Assembly (NCBI RefSeq): GCF_014205765.1
Contig: NZ_JACIIZ010000002.1
Location: 62,001-126,000, forward strand
Direction of reading: 5' to 3'
DNA: 64,000 nucleotides
From: Nitrospirillum iridis
GTDB lineage: Bacteria; Pseudomonadota; Alphaproteobacteria; Azospirillales; Azospirillaceae
A model generated the notes under the pieces. It searched no databases and was not told where the DNA came from. It saw only the letters and a program-made list of their open reading frames with translations. The position numbers were made by a program, and so were the translations under genes. Positions 58,287 through 64,000 of this stretch are shown here, in pieces (the first letter of the stretch is position 1; each line of letters starts with the position of its first letter).

Positions 58287-60590
58287 ATGCGTATGGCATC
58301 GGGGTATTTCATGTCCTGGCGTTCCGTGCTGTCCGGTCTTGCCGTGGCGGTCGCCCTGTCATCCGCGGCCTCGGCCGATACCGTGGTGGAGAAGTTGGGA
58401 GGCGCCGGCGCGCTGGCGCTGCGGACCGAGCGCGGCGTCCTCACCATCGAGCCGTGGCGGGACGGCATCATCCACGTCCGTTTCGGAACGCCCGGCTATC
58501 GCGGCAATTACAATCCAGCCGTCATCGGCGCTCCCGAAAACGTCGCCTTCCGTGTCGACGAGACGCCCGAGGCCTATGTCCTCAGCACCGGGCGGCTTCA
58601 TGTCCGGGTCGCCAAGCGGACGGCCGCCATCACGTTCCTGGACGCGACGGACCACGTCATCCTGGAGGAGGGGGAGCGAGACGCCGGGTTGGGGGCCACC
58701 CAATGGTTCAAGACCGAGACGCCGGTTTACGGGCTGGGGCAGCACCAGAACGGCTTGCTGGACTATACGGGCCACACCATCCACCTGCAGCAGGCCAACA
58801 CCGATGTCGGCATCCCCATGCTCGTGTCGCCGAAGGGCTTTGGGCTGCTGTGGAACAACGCGTCGGTCACGGACGTCGACATCGCCAATGGCAAGCTGCC
58901 ATTGGGCATCCGATCCGAGGCGGGACCGGGTGTCGATTACCACTTCATCCTGGGGCCCAAGCTGGATGACGTGATCGCGGGTTATCGCGTGCTCACCGGG
59001 GATGTCCCGCTTATGGCCCGCTGGACCTGGGGCATGTGGCAGTCCAAGGAACATTACAGCACGCAGGATGAACTGGTCGCCATTCCGCGTCGCTACCGTG
59101 ACATGGGCGTGCCCATCGATGCCGTGGTGCAGGATTGGCAATATTGGGCGCCGGGCCAGTGGGGTAGCCACAGGTTCGAAGCGTCGCGCTACCCCGACCC
59201 CAAGTCCATGGTGCGGGCGATCCATGACCTGAACGTCCACACCATCATATCGGTGTGGCCCAGGTTCGACCTCGACACCGGCAATCTCGCGGAACTGGAT
59301 CAGGTCGGCGCCGCCTTTCCGGACGCCTTCAACAATGTCTACCCGGTTGGCTTCGGCCGCTGGTACGACGCCTGGAACGCCAAGGGCCGGGAGATCTACT
59401 GGTCTCAAATCATGCGGAACCTGGGTGTCCTGGGCTTCGATGGCTGGTGGCTGGATGGGGACGAGGCCGAACTGGGCGGGCAAACGGGCGAGATGCGGGA
59501 GCAGATGACCGCCGCCGGTCCCGGCATCGTGGTGAACAACAGCTTCCCCCTGCTGCATACCAGCGGCGTTCATGACGGCATGCGGCGGGACCAGCCGGAC
59601 AAGCGGGTGTTCATCCTGTCCCGCTCCGCCTATGCCGGCCAGCAGCGCAACGGGGTCGTCACCTGGTCTGGGGACACCCATGCCAGTTGGGAGACCCTGG
59701 CCAAGCAGATACCGGCGGCGCTCAATTTTTCGCTGAGCGGCGAACCCTACTGGTCCGCGGACATCGGCGGCTTCTTCAGCCCCGATCCCCAAAAGGAACC
59801 GGGCTATGCCGAACTTTTCGTTCGCTGGCATCAGTTCGGCGTCTTCAACCCCATGTTCCGGATCCATGGGGCGGGGCAGGGCAAGGAAATCTGGAATTTC
59901 GAGCCAGCGATCCAGAAAATCCTGATCGATGACGTCAAGCTGCGTTACCGCCTGCTGCCCTATATCTACTCACTCTCCTGGGATGTGCTGAGCCACCGTG
60001 GAACAATGATGCGGGCACTGGCCTTTGATTTTCCGGAGGACGCGACAGCTTTGCGGATCAATGATCAGTACATGTTCGGCAAGGCGTTCCTGGTATCGCC
60101 TGTATTGCAGCCGGGGGCCACGACGCGCAGCGTTTATCTTCCAGGCGATGGCAGGTGGTTCGACTTTTGGACAGGTGCTGCGCAGCCGGCGGGCCGGCTC
60201 GTTGACGCGAAGGCGGACCTGGCGACGCTGCCGCTGTTCGTTCGGGGCGGCAGCATCGTGCCGTTGGGACCCGTCACCGCCTATGCCGGCGCCCCCAGCG
60301 ACGAACCGGTTGAACTGCGTGTCTATCCCGGCCGCGACGCCGTCTATGAGCTTTATGACGACGAGGGCGATGGCTACGCCTATCAGGCCGGGAAACGGGC
60401 GGTCACGCCCATCGTCTGGTCGGACAAGCAGCGCCAACTCACCATCAAGGCGCGGGATGGATCCTTCCCGGGAATGGCCCCGTCCCGGCGCTTCCGCATC
60501 GTCTGCGGCGCGGCGTCGGGTGGCGCGGACGGCGGGACCTTCGTCTACACCGGTGCCGCGGTCAGCATTCGGCTGGAGCGATGTGAGTGA
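58287..60590 (+). CDS. Glycoside hydrolase family 31 (alpha-glucosidase/alpha-xylosidase)
   Basis: 767 residues (765 if the ATG at 58293, which is better spaced from GGAAGG, is used). Signal peptide ending ASADT. GH31 motifs: VYGLGQHQNG, PLMARWTWGMWQSKEHY, VQDWQYWAP, nucleophile Asp in FDGWWLDGDEAELGG, acid/base Asp in TWSGDTHASWETL and PYWSADIGGFF, with C-terminal beta domains (PLFVRGGSIVPLGP). The WWLDGDE pattern is common in alpha-xylosidase/galactosidase-type members. With the GH2 protein it forms a periplasmic glycan-cleaving pair. Confidence 0.9.
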   Translation: MRMASGYFMSWRSVLSGLAVAVALSSAASADTVVEKLGGAGALALRTERGVLTIEPWRDGIIHVRFGTPGYRGNYNPAVIGAPENVAFRVDETPEAYVLSTGRLHVRVAKRTAAITFLDATDHVILEEGERDAGLGATQWFKTETPVYGLGQHQNGLLDYTGHTIHLQQANTDVGIPMLVSPKGFGLLWNNASVTDVDIANGKLPLGIRSEAGPGVDYHFILGPKLDDVIAGYRVLTGDVPLMARWTWGMWQSKEHYSTQDELVAIPRRYRDMGVPIDAVVQDWQYWAPGQWGSHRFEASRYPDPKSMVRAIHDLNVHTIISVWPRFDLDTGNLAELDQVGAAFPDAFNNVYPVGFGRWYDAWNAKGREIYWSQIMRNLGVLGFDGWWLDGDEAELGGQTGEMREQMTAAGPGIVVNNSFPLLHTSGVHDGMRRDQPDKRVFILSRSAYAGQQRNGVVTWSGDTHASWETLAKQIPAALNFSLSGEPYWSADIGGFFSPDPQKEPGYAELFVRWHQFGVFNPMFRIHGAGQGKEIWNFEPAIQKILIDDVKLRYRLLPYIYSLSWDVLSHRGTMMRALAFDFPEDATALRINDQYMFGKAFLVSPVLQPGATTRSVYLPGDGRWFDFWTGAAQPAGRLVDAKADLATLPLFVRGGSIVPLGPVTAYAGAPSDEPVELRVYPGRDAVYELYDDEGDGYAYQAGKRAVTPIVWSDKQRQLTIKARDGSFPGMAPSRRFRIVCGAASGGADGGTFVYTGAAVSIRLERCE

Positions 60591-61041
60591 TGGCAGGCCC
60601 GCCTTCTTGCGCGGTGGGGGGCGGCACACTCCAGAACTCCTCCGCGCCTGGGGGCAATGAGGCGAGCACGCGGGTGAAATCCTCCAGGTAGACATGGCGG
60701 CGCAGCGCCTCCGCCACGTCGCGGATCGCGGTGTCGGGGGCGAAGTTGTGATCGCGGCGCAGCGCCTGCACCTCCCGGGTCATGGATTCGCGGTCGTCGA
60801 AGGGGGGCCGAGGTTCGTCCAAATCCCAGTCGCTCACGAAGATGGCCCGCACTATGGGGGGCAGGACGCCGGCGAAGCGTATGGCGTCGGCAAAGGAAAG
60901 GCGGCGGCGAAAGGTCTGCAGCACCCCTTGCACCATGGTGTAGGTCTGGTTGCGGGTGGCCAAGCCCGCCGCGTCCCGGGCATCGATCAGGAACCGTTCA
61001 AAATCCTGGGAAGCGTGCTGCAATTCCATGGGGATGGGCAT
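60562..61041 (-). CDS. DUF2267 protein
   Basis: 159 residues. DUF2267 pattern: HASQDFERFLIDARDAAGLA, TYTMVQGVLQTFRRRLSFAD and AEALRRHVYLEDFTRVLASL, LPPIVRAIFVSDW. Members are small helical stress-linked proteins of unknown function. I chose 61041, as the upstream extension reads into the double-hairpin repeat. The gene converges on and overlaps the end of the GH31 gene by 29 bases. Confidence 0.82.
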   Translation of the reverse strand: MPIPMELQHASQDFERFLIDARDAAGLATRNQTYTMVQGVLQTFRRRLSFADAIRFAGVLPPIVRAIFVSDWDLDEPRPPFDDRESMTREVQALRRDHNFAPDTAIRDVAEALRRHVYLEDFTRVLASLPPGAEEFWSVPPPTAQEGGPAITHIAPAEC

Positions 61042-61079
61042 AGGGTCGCCTCCGTACGCATGGGGATATCGCAAGGGCC

Positions 61080-61178
61080 CGCTATAACCGGCTGCCTCAA
61101 TCGGAACCACAGCCGGCAATAGATGAGTCTGTCCGCGACCAGATCACCCAGAGGCGAATCCCCTTCGGGCGATCTGGC
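61080..61178 (-). repeat. Dispersed double-hairpin repeat, copy 2 (inverted)
   Basis: The reverse strand carries AGATCGCCCGAAGG, the linker TCGCGGACAGACTCA and CCGGCTGTGGTTCCGATT as in copy 1 at 19731-19830, with small gaps in the first stem. It lies between DUF2267 and GST genes. The loop and linker are kept better than the stems. Confidence 0.82.
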
Positions 61179-61239
61179 CTGGCAAGAAGGGCCAGCCCTG
61201 GGCTGGGACGGCCCTTTTGGTGTCGCTGGTGGGGTCCGA

Positions 61240-61854
61240 TCAGGCCGCCAGCAGGCCTTCGGCCTTCAACGCCACCTGCACCTTGGGACGCTGGCCCACG
61301 CGGGCGAAGAACGCGGCCACCTTGGCGTAGGCGCCGAGGTCGATGCCGAGGTGGGGCGTCCATCTCAGCACGACGAAGGTGTAGGCGTCGGCCACGGTGA
61401 AGGTCTCGCCGGTCAGGTAGGAACGGCCATCGGCCAGCACTTGCTCCAGATAGGCGAGGCGGCGCTCAAGGTTCTGCTTGGCGATGGCCTTGTACTCATC
61501 GGGGGTGGCCGGGTTGAACAGGGGGCTGCAGCCCTTGTGCAACTCCGTACCGACGAAGTTCAGCCATTCCTGCACCTTGTAGCGGTCCAGGCTGCCGGCG
61601 GCGGGGATCAGGCCGCTGGCGGGGGCCTGGTCGGCCAGGTACTGCGCGATCACCGCGCCCTCGGTCAGCAGGCTGCCATCGTCCAGCGTCAGCGCCGGGA
61701 CCGAGCCCTTGGGGTTGGTGTCGAGGAAGTTGGCGCCGCTCTCGGTCACCTTGGTCTTCAGGTCCACCGCCTCGATGGCGATGTCCAGACCGGCCTCCAG
61801 GGCCACGATGTGCGGTGACAGCGAACAGGCGCCAGCCTTGTAGTAGAGCTTCAT
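61240..61854 (-). CDS. gstA: Glutathione S-transferase (GstA, beta class)
   Basis: 204 residues. Matches E. coli GstA along its length: MKLYYKAGACSLSPHIVALE (Tyr and Cys of the glutathione site), TNPKGSVPALTLDDGSLLTE, EWLNFVGTELHKGCSPLFNP and FTVADAYTFVVLRW. Conjugates or binds glutathione in the cytoplasm. Single gene. Confidence 0.95.
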   Translation of the reverse strand: MKLYYKAGACSLSPHIVALEAGLDIAIEAVDLKTKVTESGANFLDTNPKGSVPALTLDDGSLLTEGAVIAQYLADQAPASGLIPAAGSLDRYKVQEWLNFVGTELHKGCSPLFNPATPDEYKAIAKQNLERRLAYLEQVLADGRSYLTGETFTVADAYTFVVLRWTPHLGIDLGAYAKVAAFFARVGQRPKVQVALKAEGLLAA

Positions 61855-62232
61855 GGGATTATCCTCTTTGCCTGGTGTCGGCCCCTTGCATCAGGACCAT
61901 GGCGGGAGCCGCACACGGGTCCATTCCTATAGGCGGTGTCCCGGGATGCCAAGCGCTTTGAAAGGCGCAGGAAGATCGCGCGTTGCGCTGTCGCGGATCG
62001 TCATTCGCTAACAGGTGACGGCGTCGCGCCGGTTGTTGGGTCGTCCATTATTTGAATATGCATGCAATATAATGTTATTTCATTGCAATTTTTCTGCTGT
62101 GAATTCACATCTGGCATCGCTGTGCTGTAAAGCGATATTTCTATTGGGATGGAGCAGGCTGTGGTCCTATTTTCACCCTTGCGAACCAACGGTGGTGATG
62201 TGTCGCGCTGGGCGGGCTGAGGGAGTGATGCG
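61855..62232. other. Intergenic region, no gene seen
   Basis: 378 bases between the GST start and the glycosyltransferase. The part 62040-62150 is AT-rich (GCATGCAATATAATG), probably holding the promoter of the next gene. No notable hairpin or frame. Confidence 0.5.
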
Positions 62233-63147
62233 ATGAGGGTTGCCTATTCCTGTGTCGTCGATGGCGGCGCCAAGTTCGAATGGCAGGCTGTGACCCTATG
62301 TTTCAGCCTCATGCTGAACGCGGGCGTTCCCGCCGGTGACATCAAGGTTCATGTGACCCCGACGGTCGGCTCGGACTTCCGGCGGTTCGCTGCGGATCAG
62401 GGGATCGATGTCAGGGCGATCGAGCCATTTCCCATGGGGCATGGCTACTGCAACAAGATACAGCAGTCTCTGGTCGATTCGTTCAATGGTTATGATCGTG
62501 TCGTGCTGTGTGATTGCGATATTTATTTCCTGTCCGCGCCTGATTTATCGGGAATATCCGCCCCGGCGGCGGGCCGGATCGTGGATTTCCCCAATCCACC
62601 GCTTCCCATTATTCAAGAAATTTATGACTGGCGCGGCATTTCCCTGCCTCAGGTCGTCCCGGCCACTTTCGCCCCTTCGCCGGACGGGTTGACCATCGCG
62701 ACCAACTGGAACGGCGGCTTCTATGTCTTCTCGACCGACGTGTTGCGCGCCATCGGCCCGGTCTGGCGCGAGCACGCCCTGGCCTTGCTGGAAAGCATTG
62801 AGCGGATGGGCCGGTACCGCAATTTCGTCGACCAGCTCAGCCTGGCGCTGACGATGGACCAGCTTGGTTTGGTGTATGACCACATCCCGGCAGGCGTCAA
62901 TTTCCCCCTGCATCTGGAGGCGTCGCTTTATCGCGCGGTGCCGGACGACGTCAGCGTCCTTCATTACCATGACCAACTCAGCGCCCTCTCCCAGATCCGG
63001 GCGATAGATCATCCCGTCCTGGGGAAGGCCATCGACGCCGCGAATGACAGGATAGGCCGCACCCTGGCGGAATGGCTGAACCGCGACGCGCGGCTCGCCA
63101 CCCTTTTCCAGAAGTGGCAGGACCATTGCGCGGCCCCCAAGGCCTGA
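62233..63147 (+). CDS. GT-A-fold glycosyltransferase-like protein
   Basis: 304 residues. A nucleotide-sugar-type fold: after AYSCVVDGGAKFEWQAVTLC and a Rossmann-like part comes YDRVVLCDCDIYFLSAPDLS, where DCD is the DxD metal motif; TNWNGGFYVFSTDVL follows, as in glycogenin-type (GT8-like) transferases. No signal peptide or membrane segment. Probably transfers a sugar to a surface or capsular polymer; acceptor unknown. No other glycan synthesis genes in the window. ATG 62233 overlaps an upstream stop. Confidence 0.65.
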   Translation: MRVAYSCVVDGGAKFEWQAVTLCFSLMLNAGVPAGDIKVHVTPTVGSDFRRFAADQGIDVRAIEPFPMGHGYCNKIQQSLVDSFNGYDRVVLCDCDIYFLSAPDLSGISAPAAGRIVDFPNPPLPIIQEIYDWRGISLPQVVPATFAPSPDGLTIATNWNGGFYVFSTDVLRAIGPVWREHALALLESIERMGRYRNFVDQLSLALTMDQLGLVYDHIPAGVNFPLHLEASLYRAVPDDVSVLHYHDQLSALSQIRAIDHPVLGKAIDAANDRIGRTLAEWLNRDARLATLFQKWQDHCAAPKA

Positions 63148-63354
63148 CGGCGGGCGAGGCGGCCAGCCGGGCAGGGGGCCCCACGGGGTGCGGCGTCCAT
63201 GACGGTCAGCCATGCCCGCGCCGCACTTGTCAGCCGGGGGGCTTTGCCCAAATTCTCAAACGGCAGGCAGCGTTTTTCTTCCCCAACCGCTGGCCGCCCA
63301 TACCACCGGGCCGCACCAACGGCCCCCAACCCTTGGCCCCCCACCCACGGCCTG

Positions 63355-64000
63355 ATGAAAGGCACTGTGACGGCGATGCTCGTCGCGCTCATCATATCGT
63401 GCGCCCTGTTCATGGAGAACCTGGACGCGACCGTGCTGGCCACGGCCTTGCCGGCCATGGGTGAAAGCCTGGGCGTCAGTCCCATCCATCTCAGCCTGGC
63501 CATCACCGCCTATATCCTGAGCTTGGCGGTTTTCATCCCCATCAGTGGCTGGGTGGCCGACCGCTTCGGGTCCAGCCGCGTCTTCCGCGCCGCCATCGTC
63601 CTGTTCACCCTGGGCTCCATCGCCTGCGGGCTCAGCCAATCCCTGCCTCAACTGGCGTTGGCCCGCCTGGTGCAGGGCGTCGGCGGCGCCATGATGGTGC
63701 CGGTGGGCCGCCTGGTGCTGTTGCGCACGGTGCCCAAGGACCAGCTGGTCCGCGCCATGAACTACCTGACGACACCGGCCATGGTTGGCCCGCTGATCGG
63801 CCCGCCCATTGGCGGCCTGCTGACGACATACCTGTCCTGGCGCTGGATTTTCTTCATCAACATTCCCATCGGCCTGCTGGGCCTTTACCTCTCCTGGCGC
63901 TATATCGCCGACCACCGGGAGGAATCGGTGGGCAAGCTGGACGGCTGGGGCTTCGTCAATTCCGGGGTGGCGCTGGCGGCCCTGATGGCGGGGTTCGAGT
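63355..64000 (+). CDS. MFS drug-efflux transporter, DHA2 (EmrB/QacA) type, 5' part
   Basis: 215 residues visible, open at the window end. ALFMENLDATVLATALPAMG (motif D1 with LDxTVxNxALP character), SGWVADRFGSSRVFRAAIVL (motif A), RLVQGVGGAMMVPVGRLVLL (motif B) and PLIGPPIGGLLTTYLSWRWI (motif C). Fourteen helices are expected; about six are seen. Exports drugs or toxic compounds with proton exchange. The 207 bases before it hold no gene. ATG 63355 has a weak ribosome site. Confidence 0.9.
   Translation, partial: MKGTVTAMLVALIISCALFMENLDATVLATALPAMGESLGVSPIHLSLAITAYILSLAVFIPISGWVADRFGSSRVFRAAIVLFTLGSIACGLSQSLPQLALARLVQGVGGAMMVPVGRLVLLRTVPKDQLVRAMNYLTTPAMVGPLIGPPIGGLLTTYLSWRWIFFINIPIGLLGLYLSWRYIADHREESVGKLDGWGFVNSGVALAALMAGFE

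Noticed and set aside
1-64000. CRISPR arrays, tRNA and rRNA genes
   Set aside because: No regularly spaced repeats, no cloverleaf-like segments and no rRNA blocks were seen on reading both strands; weak tRNA-like signals cannot be excluded without a covariance search.

Overview
This is a GC-rich (roughly 65-70 percent in most genes) chromosomal window from a free-living Gram-negative bacterium. TonB-dependent receptors, a Kdp potassium ATPase, a soluble PAS chemoreceptor, beta-barrel outer-membrane proteins, periplasmic glycosidases, a NodD-like LysR regulator and the general gene style point to an alphaproteobacterium, most likely of the Azospirillaceae/Rhodospirillales type. That placement is an inference; no rRNA or marker gene is present. 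I saw no tRNA, rRNA or CRISPR array.

Layout. (1) 1-1481: the N-terminal part of a TonB-dependent receptor that runs off the left edge. (2) 1.9-9.1 kb: a mobile-element graveyard. It holds one apparently intact IS5-family element, a decayed second copy, a complete but frameshifted IS1380-family element with exact 20-bp ends, scraps of IS66- and IS481-type transposases, several AT-rich orphan genes, and a two-gene cassette flanked by a 239-bp duplication of the 3' end of the next gene. (3) 8.8-24 kb: ordinary chromosomal genes: NodD-like LysR with a divergent FAD monooxygenase, a VapBC pair, an HTH-citrate synthase with a divergent CoA-transferase, a probably iron-controlled PepSY reductase pair, a chemoreceptor, AraC, thioesterase and acyl-CoA ligase, and a metallophosphoesterase. 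(4) 24.3-38.6 kb: an outer-membrane barrel and RlpA, an ankyrin protein, an operon for TonB receptor, CocE hydrolase, CapA and LysR facing a YfcC-type transporter, and a pepsin-like protein. (5) 38.6-48 kb: a complete kdp locus (small ORF, kdpF, A, B, C, D, E) followed by a PtsN-like protein. (6) 48-64 kb: hydrolase/LysR pair, CBS-BON protein, a 4-kb SDR/QOR/SDR/TetR block bounded by direct repeats, an EF-hand protein, a GH2-GH31 glycosidase pair, DUF2267, GST, a glycosyltransferase and the start of a DHA2 MFS transporter.

How parts work together. The Kdp system senses (KdpD/E) and imports (KdpFABC) potassium, and the PtsN-like protein may tune it. A 50-bp element upstream of kdpF that resembles a KdpE site is also present, in the same arrangement, upstream of the outer-membrane barrel gene 14.5 kb away, which suggests one regulon. 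The most unusual features are this paired regulatory module, two cassettes bounded by duplicated gene 3' ends, a dispersed double-hairpin repeat, and a 54-nt double-hairpin insertion lying in frame inside a transposase.
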